Shown piece after piece: positions 1-8,297 of a DNA stretch of 64,000 bases; the first letter of the stretch is position 1; every line of letters begins with the position of its first letter. The notes beneath the pieces are model-generated. The model searched no databases. It saw only the letters and a program-made list of their open reading frames with translations, and was not told where the DNA came from. This stretch comes from Collinsella sp. AF20-14LB. GTDB lineage: Bacteria; Actinomycetota; Coriobacteriia; Coriobacteriales; Coriobacteriaceae. The stretch covers positions 1 through 64,000 of the forward strand of contig NZ_QRWD01000002.1 of the NCBI RefSeq assembly GCF_003459505.1. The letters run 5' to 3'. A program made the position numbers and the translations under genes.

Positions 1-657
1 GGCGGAGGCGGGGCATGCCCCGCCTCTTACACCACATCTCTGCACGCTACCTGCTGCGAGGATTTTCTCTTTTATATCAACCGTTTTTCCAGGCCCCTTT
101 TGTATGGTATCAATCGCCAGGATCAAAGAATTAAGCCTAATCACGCCTCGCGCTGTCAAATTAAACTTCTTACAATCGGATGCAACGGTTCCGTCCTCAA
201 AAATAAACACAAAACGCTCTAATGAGTCGGTTTTAAATGCAAAACGACCATGCGCGAGAGCATTCCTTATGTGATAAAACAAACTCATATATTTGCTCGT
301 ATTGCCCTTTGAATTAACTTACACAAACACCATACGCTGATCATCAACATTTTCGTAAAAAAGCTCATCCAAGTTTAGCTTTTTGCAGGCGCCCTCTAAT
401 TCTTTCTTGCTCCCTACCGAAAGCATCACATCAACATCTCTGCGACTAAATATGGCTTGATTTAGAGAAGTCTTTAAGCTTCGAGTCCCCACCCAAGGGG
501 CGGGCGCCCATTTATCAATGTCGTTATTCTTACGGTTGCTCTGACCCGGGCAGGGAGACTCAATCAGGAAAAAATGAACTATACGCATCCAACTAGAGTC
601 TTCCAGAATCTGAGGCGGCAGGGGCTCATTTAGCCAAGAAGTCCGAAGTGTTGCCAT
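1..657 (-). pseudogene. HEPN-like gene interrupted by an in-frame stop, 3' end possibly off the left edge
   Basis: An ATG at 657, four bases after AGGAGGT, opens a frame of 112 codons that stops at TAA (319-321). The same frame then stays open for 106 more codons to the window edge and still reads like protein. It contains FYHIRNALAHGRF, a good fit to the Rx4-6H motif of HEPN domains, which are RNases or RNA-binding domains common in toxin-antitoxin and defence loci. I therefore read one gene cut by a nonsense codon. The N-terminal half (starting MATLRTSW) is not recognised. The stretch is visibly more AT rich than most of the window, which suggests acquisition. Alternatives: the first 112 codons are a complete small gene and the HEPN part is a decayed neighbour, or the stop is a sequence error. 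Confidence 0.5.
5..26. repeat. 22-bp perfect GC palindrome
   Basis: GAGGCGGGGCA is followed directly by its reverse complement. It could be a transcription terminator stem for the leftward gene or for a gene left of the window, but no T-run is visible inside the window. The HEPN-like frame reads through it, so the true end of that gene may lie just before it. Confidence 0.5.
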
Positions 658-1067
658 GTCTACCTCCTGCAACAGCTTTACAATCAACATCACAAGGCAA
701 TTCTCGACATTTGCCGAAATACCCCCGTACGAGAGACTTCTTAAGAGCCTCAAACGTTTCAATCTGTCGTTTCGCGTCAAATCGTAATTCTATGTTCCTA
801 TCGTAAGTTATATCGCGATTTATCGGTTTATATAAGTTTGTATAAACCTATATAGTGTTGTATAAGTTTATCGCGGAATATCGTTGGTCTCGATCTGCTG
901 CATCCAACATATTGAGACGGGCAATTACCGCAGAATAGAAAGTCTGTACACCTCTAAAAGCCATCGGCTCGCTCTAACAGGTGTGCTGATTGACCCGTTA
1001 TCCACGGCTTGAGGGAAATCGACCCCAACATGGTAAAGTAGTCGCAACAGGCAACCATGGAGGAACA
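658..1067. promoter_or_regulatory. AT-rich divergent intergenic region with short direct repeats
   Basis: This region lies between the leftward HEPN-like gene and the rightward DUF4869 gene and must hold both promoters. From about 799 to 892 it has repeated short words. TATAAGTTT occurs at 831 and 861, TTGTATAA at 838 and 858, and TATCGCG at 811 and 869. Spacings of 20 and 30 bp would place copies on one DNA face, as in operator or iteron arrays. No gene with a ribosome site is seen here. Confidence 0.45.
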
Positions 1068-1520
1068 ATGCTCAGCATTCACTACGGCGACAGAGACGAT
1101 GTGATTTATGACACGTCGACATTCTTTGATTACAGCTATTCTCCCTCTTGGCTGCAAGATCCCCTGTCACAGCGCATTATCAAATCTATTGATAATGGCA
1201 CTGTTCTTGGCGCAAACGCAATTGACACCAAGGTGCTTGGCGTTATTCCGCCAGAGAAACTATCAACGGGCACCAAAACACTTCTACTGATGCTCTTTAT
1301 GCCTCAAAACCTCTACAACGCCTCAACCTGCGGAGATAATTGCGCCTATTGGATCTTGCGCATCGCCTCCAAACATGACATCACCATCAACCTCTACCAT
1401 ATGATGGATTTTGGCAAAGCACGTTTTACAGCCCGTGTCATCAATTCCGGACAGATTGTTCATACCATGGATGAGCTTGTCCTTATCTCGGCAAAATGTC
1501 TGAGGGAGGCTCGAGCATGA
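1068..1520 (+). CDS. DUF4869 domain protein
   Basis: This encodes a 150-residue protein that matches the DUF4869 family from end to end. The features I recognise are the opening MLSIHYGD, a central ASTCGDNCAYWIL segment, NLYHMMDFG and the closing NSGQIVH. No function is established for the family. I chose the ATG at 1068 because GGAGG sits five bases upstream and family members start here; an earlier in-frame ATG at 990 lacks this support. The stop overlaps the start of the next gene (ATGA), so the two are translationally coupled. The AT-richer composition and the edge location suggest an accessory module. The family name is from memory of its conserved words. Confidence 0.75.
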   Translation: MLSIHYGDRDDVIYDTSTFFDYSYSPSWLQDPLSQRIIKSIDNGTVLGANAIDTKVLGVIPPEKLSTGTKTLLLMLFMPQNLYNASTCGDNCAYWILRIASKHDITINLYHMMDFGKARFTARVINSGQIVHTMDELVLISAKCLREARA

Positions 1521-2494
1521 GAGGGGAATACCAGCTGACCGTAAGGACCAATAAAGTCCAGGTCAAACTCACCATTCGCCGAAACCTCACCATCATCCAA
1601 GGCAAAAGCGCAACAGGCAAAACCACCCTGCTGGACAGTCTCCGTGCATACGAAAACCTAGGAGCCCAAAGCGGGATAATCGTTAATTGCGCAGCCCCCT
1701 GCCGCGTCATCGGCGGCATCGATTGGGAAGCGCAACTCAGCCGCATCGATAACAGCATCGTGTTTGTGGACGATACGCAAAAATTCGTAAGGAGCCATGC
1801 ATTCCAGCATGCAGCTCGACACAGTTCTAACTACTACGTCATCGTTGCGAGGGACGAATTGCCCCAGCTCCCCTATAGCGTGGATGAGATCTATGGCCTC
1901 AAAAACACCAACAGGGCAACAACAAAATATCCTGTCTACACACGCACGTACACTTCTAGCTACCGCATTTACGGAGACGAGCCCTACGATGGAGATCGGC
2001 CAGAAGAAGTCATCGTCGAAGACAGCAATGCCGGCTATGAGTTCTTTAAAGTCCTGTGCGCCAAAAGTAAAATTCGCTGCGTAAGTGCCGGTGGCAAATC
2101 AAACATATACGAAACCGCTCTGAGCTCCCCAGCCCAAAAGTTGCTCGTAATTGCAGATGGGGCCGCTTTTGGGCCCGAGATGCCCTATGTCTATTCGCTC
2201 AGGAGATTTAAGGAGATCGAGCTCTTTTTGCCGGAATCGTTTGAATGGCTTGTGCTGAGATCGGGACTCTTCAACGATGTCGAAACGCAAGACATGCTCC
2301 TTCATCCTGCCGATTTCATCGACTGCGAGAAGTTCTTCAGTTGGGAGCAGTTCTTTACTAAACAGCTTAGGGAACTGACCAGAGACAGCTACCTAGCCTA
2401 TAGAAAAGAAGCTCTCAATCCCGCCTACCTACAGCAACATGAGCTCAACACGATTGCTGAATCGCTACCCAAACTCGGAATCACTTCGCGCTAG
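1517..2494 (+). CDS. P-loop ATPase coupled to the DUF4869 gene
   Basis: This is a 325-residue protein starting MRGEYQLT, with a ribosome site inside the end of the upstream gene. A Walker A motif GKSATGKTT is at residues 29-37 and a Walker B-like SIVFVDD at about 80-86, so it should bind and hydrolyse ATP. The C-terminal half (from about residue 165) has VIVEDSNAGYEF and, later, VIADGAAFG. These resemble the acidic motifs of a TOPRIM fold as in OLD-family nucleases, but the second lacks the usual DxD, so that reading is weak. No transmembrane segment is evident. Its fixed pairing with a DUF4869 protein suggests the two act together; the role is unknown. The stop overlaps the convergent glycosyltransferase stop by four bases. 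Confidence 0.7.
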   Translation: MRGEYQLTVRTNKVQVKLTIRRNLTIIQGKSATGKTTLLDSLRAYENLGAQSGIIVNCAAPCRVIGGIDWEAQLSRIDNSIVFVDDTQKFVRSHAFQHAARHSSNYYVIVARDELPQLPYSVDEIYGLKNTNRATTKYPVYTRTYTSSYRIYGDEPYDGDRPEEVIVEDSNAGYEFFKVLCAKSKIRCVSAGGKSNIYETALSSPAQKLLVIADGAAFGPEMPYVYSLRRFKEIELFLPESFEWLVLRSGLFNDVETQDMLLHPADFIDCEKFFSWEQFFTKQLRELTRDSYLAYRKEALNPAYLQQHELNTIAESLPKLGITSR

Positions 2495-4977
2495 ATCGAG
2501 AAATACTCGCTCTCAGCGGATAAGTTCGGCCCCAACCACGGATCGCCCGTCAAGAAGAACTCAGGCCAGCACTGCATGAACAGGGCTTGCTCGCGCTTCC
2601 AGCGGCGCAGCTTTTCCTCGTTGGCCTCTTCCCTGCCGCGCGAGGTGAACTCGTAGTGGTACAGCTCGGCATAGGGCGTAAAGATGGTTCGATAGCCGGC
2701 CTCCCACACGCGCAGGCAAAAGTCTGCGTCGTTAAAGCCAACGGCGAATTCCTCGTTATAGCCCCTGACCTGCTCAAATACGTCGCGTCGCACCATCTGA
2801 CAGGCACCCGTCACGGCGCTAAAATTGCTCGGGCGAACTGCGCGCTCATAGTAGCCCTCACGCCTTGCCGAGAAGTCCTGGTTGGCATGGGCAAGTGCGC
2901 CACGCACGCCAACCAAGATGCCGGCATGCTGCACCAGATAATCGGCAAAGTAGAGTTTGGCGCCCACCACGCCCGCATCGGGACGCTGTAGATACCCCAT
3001 CATCTCTTCGATAAAGTCGGGGCTTATGACCTCGGTATCGTTGTTCAGCAGCAGCAGATAGTCGCCCTTGGCATGCTCAACACCAAAGTTGATGATCTGG
3101 GAGTAATTGAACTCGCCCGGCCAGTACACAACGCGCACAGCACCCTTACCGTCAGATGCAACGGCTACGCGCTCCGGCAGCGATTCGTAATACGCAAACG
3201 TCTCCGGGGCTTCGCTGTTGTTCTCCACCAAGACGATCTCGTAGTTGGCATACGTTGCCTTATGGGCGATCGACATCACACAGGCGTCAAGCGTCTCAAT
3301 GTGATCCTTGGTGGGAATCACAATACTCACCAGCGGCGCAGGCTCCGGCAGCGCATAGCGCATGCGGTAGACAAACGGCGTATCGGCCTCCTCGGCCGTT
3401 CCGCAAATGCCCAGCGAGTCAAAGTGGCGCTGAAGGGCAAGGCGCCCGGCTTCAATAGCATACGGCTTGCTATCGGCAGAGCCATCGGCAGTTGAACCGG
3501 GATGCACGCGCCAGTGATACAGCACATGTGCAACGTGCTCAAAGCGCGCGCCAGCTGCAAGGCAGCGAAGCGTAAGGTCGTAATCCTGGGCGCCCGCGAC
3601 GTCTTCCGGCGACATGCCAATACGGTCGATGAGTGCCTTCTCCACCATCAGAAAATGCGTCACGCAGTTATGGCTATAGAGCAGGTCGACGTTGAGCTTA
3701 GTCTTAAAGACCGGCTGGCCCCACTCCCCCGTTTTCTGGAACATGTCCTCATCGCAGAACAGGACCTGGGGACGCTCGCCCTCAACCGCCTTATTCAGCG
3801 CGGAAACATAGTGGAATAACGCGTCCGGTTCCAGGATGTCATCATGGTCCAAGAACGCGATGTAGTCGCCCGTCGCTTGCTCAATACCAGCGTTGGTGTT
3901 GACCACAATGCCGCCGTTGCCGGGAAGCTCGATGCGACGGATGCGCTCGTCATTGGCATCCGCCGCAAGATTGGCCACCGCATCCCATTCAGGCGAGGCA
4001 TCCATAAGGAGCAGTTCCCAGTTGTCATAGCTCTGGGCTAGCACCGAGTCCAGCAGCTCGCGCAGGTAGACCCGATCAGTCTTGTAGCACGGCACCACAA
4101 TGCTCACGAGCGGCCTATAGGCAAAGGCCGCCGAAGCGACACGCTGGCACGCCATATCGCCCGGCTTTGCGCGATGTTGCTCAAACCAACGTCGATAAGC
4201 TGCGTCGTCTGCACGCGCATCCTTCATGCGGTTCCAGCTGTCGTCAACCATGCCGTTGTACAGGCGACCATCCATGGCGCAAAAACCGCTCTGGATTAGG
4301 CCCGTGGGATCGCTCACAATCGCGACAAAATCTCGTATATTCCGAGGCATCTCTACGCTCAGATACGTTTTATTGACGCGGCAACCGTTGCGCTGCGGCA
4401 CATCGAACTGCGATTCAAACACATGCACGGTGGCATCGATGGCGTTCATATGCGTATCGAAGATCAGGAGCTCAGGTGCGCACTGGGGGTCTCCCGCCCA
4501 GGTAACCTCATAGCGCCACACCGCGCCGGCGTCTGCCGGCAAATAGCGAATGGCATCGATCTCGTAGAGGCCGCAGTGTTCGCCACGTTGCGCATCGCGG
4601 ATAAGCGCACACAGCGCAGGCTTAGCTTTGTAGTTAATCTTGGATTCCAGCTTGGCCACGCGGCTATCGAGGCGAATGGAGCCCAACCTTTGGTCACCGG
4701 ATGCAAATGTGACGTCAATCGTAGAGCCGTCCAGAAAGGGAAGCACCAAGACGGCGAGCTCGCGCTCGTAATCGGAAACGGAAGGGCAAAGCGCCAGTAC
4801 ACGGCCATGATCGACCGGGAGCACCAGCGACGGCACAGAAGAACCGCTCGTCGTCGTATGGGCAAACGCTTGAGAACCCTCCCGCTCAATAAGCGCGGCG
4901 ACATCCTGACCGGCAAAACGAAGCAGCACAAACAGACGGCCCTGACTGCGGCAAAGTGCCAAACGCTTGATACTCAT
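2491..4977 (-). CDS. Large glycosyltransferase with two GT2 domains
   Basis: This 828-residue protein has an N-terminal region of about 270 residues without a recognised family, then two GT-A type family-2 glycosyltransferase domains. The first begins LVSIVVPCYK and has the acidic motif LDHDD. The second begins LVSIVIPTKD and has NNDTE, with FNDADFCLR further on. Two domains suggest that it adds alternating or successive sugars to a cell-surface polysaccharide at the cytoplasmic membrane face. It is the last gene of a leftward run of five glycosyltransferases, directly abutting the previous gene. Similar bidomain enzymes occur in rhamnan and O-antigen loci, but the sugar cannot be read from sequence. 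Confidence 0.88.
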   Translation of the reverse strand: MSIKRLALCRSQGRLFVLLRFAGQDVAALIEREGSQAFAHTTTSGSSVPSLVLPVDHGRVLALCPSVSDYERELAVLVLPFLDGSTIDVTFASGDQRLGSIRLDSRVAKLESKINYKAKPALCALIRDAQRGEHCGLYEIDAIRYLPADAGAVWRYEVTWAGDPQCAPELLIFDTHMNAIDATVHVFESQFDVPQRNGCRVNKTYLSVEMPRNIRDFVAIVSDPTGLIQSGFCAMDGRLYNGMVDDSWNRMKDARADDAAYRRWFEQHRAKPGDMACQRVASAAFAYRPLVSIVVPCYKTDRVYLRELLDSVLAQSYDNWELLLMDASPEWDAVANLAADANDERIRRIELPGNGGIVVNTNAGIEQATGDYIAFLDHDDILEPDALFHYVSALNKAVEGERPQVLFCDEDMFQKTGEWGQPVFKTKLNVDLLYSHNCVTHFLMVEKALIDRIGMSPEDVAGAQDYDLTLRCLAAGARFEHVAHVLYHWRVHPGSTADGSADSKPYAIEAGRLALQRHFDSLGICGTAEEADTPFVYRMRYALPEPAPLVSIVIPTKDHIETLDACVMSIAHKATYANYEIVLVENNSEAPETFAYYESLPERVAVASDGKGAVRVVYWPGEFNYSQIINFGVEHAKGDYLLLLNNDTEVISPDFIEEMMGYLQRPDAGVVGAKLYFADYLVQHAGILVGVRGALAHANQDFSARREGYYERAVRPSNFSAVTGACQMVRRDVFEQVRGYNEEFAVGFNDADFCLRVWEAGYRTIFTPYAELYHYEFTSRGREEANEEKLRRWKREQALFMQCWPEFFLTGDPWLGPNLSAESEYFSI

Positions 4978-6045
4978 CTACACTTCTCGCTTTCCCAGGG
5001 CGTTCGCTGCCATGCGCTTGCAGGCACCCAGACGCCCAAACCTCAAGACGTCGTAATCGAACATGAGCTTTTTGCACTCACGGGCATTGGGGGCCTTGCC
5101 GGCAAGCGCCGCACGCACCATAGCGGCAACAGAAGGAGCGCATTGTGCGAGCGCAGCATCGCTACCCACGGCAGAACCGGCAAGCGCCGTGGCAACGGCA
5201 GCAAACACCTTGCCGCAGCCCGAACCCAGCAACCTGAGCGCATCGTACAGCACCAGATCGCATAGGAAGTACGCCAGGTCCTCGGCATGCTGTACATCGA
5301 GACCGTCGCGCTGCCAGTCAGCCATCACCGCAGAGTAAATCTTCACGTGCTCCAGCAGTCGCGTCTCGTCGTCATAGCGCATAGTGTCCATAAGCGAGCC
5401 CTTGCGCGCGACACGATAGTCATACAGCTTGTTCGAGATAAGCGCGGTCTTACGCGAACGACCGTACACGGCAAAATCGAAGACCTGGTCCTCGCCATAC
5501 TTGACGGTTTCGTCGAACACGATCCCGTTACCCAGCAAAAACTCACGCTTGCAGGCGGTGCGCCATGCAAAGGGGCGAGATGCTTCCTTAAACAGCAGGT
5601 CAGAGCTATAGCCTTCAAACGACACATCGCGCGGGCTCAGCACATAGTTAAGCCACGGATACCCTGCCTCGAGCGGATACGGATTCGCGCCAAAGGTCAA
5701 TACGTCGCAATCCTCGCGCTCAAAGGCATCGACGATCACACGGCACGCATCGGGCGTAAACCGGTCGTCGGAATCCAAAAACGCGACGATAGGCGCCGTG
5801 GACGCGGCAATGCCCGCATTGCGCGCGCTCGACAGGCCGCCGTTCTCCTTATCGACCAGCGTAAAGCGCGCGTCCTTTTCGCAATAGGTAGCCGCAATAT
5901 CGCGCGAGCCGTCCGGCGAGCCATCGTTGACCAGCACGCCTTCCCAATCGGGCATGTCCTGCGCAAGCAGGGAGTCCAGGCACCAGGCCAGGCACTCCTC
6001 CACGTTATAGATGGGAACGACAACGGAAATCTTGGGGGTAGCCAT
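4978..6045 (-). CDS. Family 2 glycosyltransferase (A-type of the duplicated pair)
   Basis: This 355-residue GT2 enzyme opens ISVVVPIYNVEECLAWCLDS, then has VNDGSPDGS and the metal-binding FLDSDD. The catalytic domain fills about the first 220 residues, followed by a helical tail. It likely transfers a sugar from a nucleotide-sugar to a growing surface glycan. I chose the ATG at 6045 (MATPK), nine bases after GGAG; a TTG six bases earlier is possible. Only 12 bases separate it from the upstream gene, and the downstream gene abuts, so they form an operon. Its domain plan and motifs resemble the gene two places upstream, which suggests an old duplication. Confidence 0.85.
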   Translation of the reverse strand: MATPKISVVVPIYNVEECLAWCLDSLLAQDMPDWEGVLVNDGSPDGSRDIAATYCEKDARFTLVDKENGGLSSARNAGIAASTAPIVAFLDSDDRFTPDACRVIVDAFEREDCDVLTFGANPYPLEAGYPWLNYVLSPRDVSFEGYSSDLLFKEASRPFAWRTACKREFLLGNGIVFDETVKYGEDQVFDFAVYGRSRKTALISNKLYDYRVARKGSLMDTMRYDDETRLLEHVKIYSAVMADWQRDGLDVQHAEDLAYFLCDLVLYDALRLLGSGCGKVFAAVATALAGSAVGSDAALAQCAPSVAAMVRAALAGKAPNARECKKLMFDYDVLRFGRLGACKRMAANALGKREV

Positions 6046-6057
6046 AGTCAAGTGCTC

Positions 6058-7176
6058 CTACTGTGCGACCGGAACGTCATCGGGGTGCGGGTTATCACCG
6101 TAGGTGCGCTGATACGTCAGCACGCGCCAGACCAGCGGCAGGCCGCCAATCTTAAAATAGTGCTTAAACGTATTGATCTTGCCCGGCTTTTTAAAGCCAA
6201 AGCGCGAATCGATATAGGCTCGGGGCGACTTGACCATCAGGCGCAAGTCGGTCTCGCCACGCGGATCGAACAGCGACAGGTCAAAGCGACCGGCATCCCA
6301 ATCGGACTTGAGCTCGGGAGAGGCCTTCTCCCAAAACTGCTCGCGCAGTTCATCGACCAGGCGCTCATCATTCCAACGGTACGTATCGACCTTCATGCGC
6401 ATTAAAATGCCCTGAAGCTGAGCCTTAAGCTCGGGGCGTTCATCCAAAAAGCGCTGCATCTCGGCATATTCGTCGCAAACGCAAAACACCTTGTTGGGCG
6501 AATTAACGGAGCTCTTCTCGTTATCTTGGCGATAGCACAAAATGGGGTCCGCAATAAACGCGGCACGCTCGGCGCATGCCCAGACCTTAAAGTTAAAACC
6601 CGCATCCTGATACGAGGCACCCGGCGTGGGAAGGAACCGAATCTGATTGTCGTTGAGGAACTCGCGCCGATAGATAGCCGACCAAATGGAAGGTTTGCGG
6701 TAGAAGATGCCTGGGCGATCGACGGGGCGATACGCGGCGCCCGTCATATGCTCGTCGATGATCCCAAACAGCTCACGGCGCTCGCTGGGCGTGGACCAAT
6801 ACAGGTAAAAGTCGCCCTTCACCACATCGGCATGCTCGGCATCGGCCTTGGCGACCAGCTTTTGGAGCGAATCCTCAAACATAAAGTCATCGGACTCAAG
6901 GATGCCCACGTACTCACCGCGCGCCATCTCCAGGCCGCGGTTCATCGAGTCGCCGTAGCCGCTGTTGGCTTTGTCGATCATCTTTACACGGGGGTCGCGC
7001 TCCATGTACTCGCGGATGATATCTGGCGAGCTATCGGTAGAACCGTCGTTAATGCAAATGATCTCAATGTCTTTGAGCGTCTGTGCCACGGCGGAATCGA
7101 GGCACTCGCGCAGGTAGCGCTCGACATTGCAAATGGGGACAAGCAGTGAAACTTTAGGGGTATCAGAGTTCTGCAA
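6058..7176 (-). CDS. Family 2 glycosyltransferase (B-type of the duplicated pair)
   Basis: This encodes a 372-residue GT2 enzyme. A TTG codon at 7176 lies five bases after AGGAGG, giving the N-terminus LQNSDTPKVSLLVPI, and no better ATG exists in this frame. Motifs include INDGSTDSS, NSGYGDSMNRG and ILESDD, typical of the WcaA-like branch that extends capsular or exopolysaccharide chains. It is strikingly similar to the product of the gene at 8298-9401, most clearly over the first 100 residues. Together with the neighbouring A-type genes this gives an A-B-A'-B' arrangement. A 74-base gap separates it from the upstream gene, so it may also have its own promoter. Confidence 0.86.
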   Translation of the reverse strand: MQNSDTPKVSLLVPICNVERYLRECLDSAVAQTLKDIEIICINDGSTDSSPDIIREYMERDPRVKMIDKANSGYGDSMNRGLEMARGEYVGILESDDFMFEDSLQKLVAKADAEHADVVKGDFYLYWSTPSERRELFGIIDEHMTGAAYRPVDRPGIFYRKPSIWSAIYRREFLNDNQIRFLPTPGASYQDAGFNFKVWACAERAAFIADPILCYRQDNEKSSVNSPNKVFCVCDEYAEMQRFLDERPELKAQLQGILMRMKVDTYRWNDERLVDELREQFWEKASPELKSDWDAGRFDLSLFDPRGETDLRLMVKSPRAYIDSRFGFKKPGKINTFKHYFKIGGLPLVWRVLTYQRTYGDNPHPDDVPVAQ

Positions 7177-7250
7177 GAGAACCTCCTGTTGAATAGCGTG
7201 TAACAGGGTTATTTTAGCAGCCGAGTTGCGGCGGGCGGCAGCGCTTGGAA

Positions 7251-8291
7251 TTAGAGAAAGCGCTCCAGGCAGGCTTTGAGACCACGAGTCGAAAGATAGA
7301 ACATCGTGGCGTCTGTCATCGAAACGCCCGAGGTCGCCGCAACGAGCTTGTGGGCAACACGACAAACGGCACCCTTAGCAGGCATATCCACCCACTCCGT
7401 TCCCAAAAACGTCGTGAGGTCCATGTTGACGCGAGCCGCCACGCGATGGAAGTCATCGGCATCCAAGCGCGCCAGGTCGAACACAATGAGGTCCAAAAAC
7501 CAAGTTATCAGCTCACCGGGACACAGGTCCAAAAGACCGTAGGCCGACCAGTCCTCCAAGACTTCCTCGAGCATCCTCATGTGGGCGTTAAGCTTTTTGG
7601 CGCGAGCCCCGGCACTGTTGAACTCGTGCGTCGCCGATTCGCTCTCCATCACGTAGTGGTAGAACTTGTCCGGCATGACAACGGTCTTGCGGGCAAGCGC
7701 ATAGGCCGCAAATTGGAAGACAACGTCCTCGCCCAAAGCCAAACCGGGGGCGAAGCGAATGCCTTCGCGGTTGAGTAGCTCGCGCGAAAAAGCCGCACGG
7801 CAGGCATAGGGCTGCGCATTCGAATGGAACAGCAGTTGGGGATCACGGGCGCCGAAGGTACCGGCTTTGGGGCTCATGAGTTGCTGGACGCGTTTAGGGG
7901 CAGCATCGGCTGGCTCACAGACGCCGCCAAAAACGGCGGCCTCGGCATCTGCAGACTCCATGGCATGCAGCACGCGCTCGACCGTCTGCGCATCGATGTA
8001 ATCGTCGGCGTCTACAAAAAAGACGGTCTCGCCCTCGGCGGCATCGATACCGGCGTTTCGAGCGCACGAGACGCCCGCGTTTTCCTGGTCAATCACCAGT
8101 ACACGATCGTCGGCCTGCGCGACCTGGTGCAACACGTTCGACGAATCATCAGTCGAACCGTCGTTGACGCAGACAACCTGAATCGCGCACTCGGACTGGG
8201 CCAACAGCGAATCGAGGCATCGCTGAATGGAGCGCGCAGAGTTGTAAACGGGGACGACAATGGTAGCTTTAGGACACGAGGCCTCTTCCAT
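7251..8291 (-). CDS. Family 2 glycosyltransferase (A'-type)
   Basis: This 346-residue GT2 enzyme starts MEEASCPKATIVVPVYNSA, with VNDGSTDDS and the metal-site FVDADD. It shares with the gene at 4978-6045 the order of motifs and a C-terminal region containing ALGEDVVFQFAAY, where the other has VKYGEDQVFDFAVY. It is therefore a diverged copy with possibly different sugar specificity. The start follows the upstream stop by six bases, so translation is probably coupled; the ribosome site is weak. The product should act at the inner membrane face in surface-glycan assembly. Confidence 0.84.
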   Translation of the reverse strand: MEEASCPKATIVVPVYNSARSIQRCLDSLLAQSECAIQVVCVNDGSTDDSSNVLHQVAQADDRVLVIDQENAGVSCARNAGIDAAEGETVFFVDADDYIDAQTVERVLHAMESADAEAAVFGGVCEPADAAPKRVQQLMSPKAGTFGARDPQLLFHSNAQPYACRAAFSRELLNREGIRFAPGLALGEDVVFQFAAYALARKTVVMPDKFYHYVMESESATHEFNSAGARAKKLNAHMRMLEEVLEDWSAYGLLDLCPGELITWFLDLIVFDLARLDADDFHRVAARVNMDLTTFLGTEWVDMPAKGAVCRVAHKLVAATSGVSMTDATMFYLSTRGLKACLERFL

Positions 8292-8297
8292 GCCGAC

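Noticed and set aside
6045-6051. TTG at 6051 as the start of the A-type glycosyltransferase
   Set aside because: Its spacing from GGAG is only three bases; the ATG six bases later has a nine-base spacing, so the ATG is preferred.
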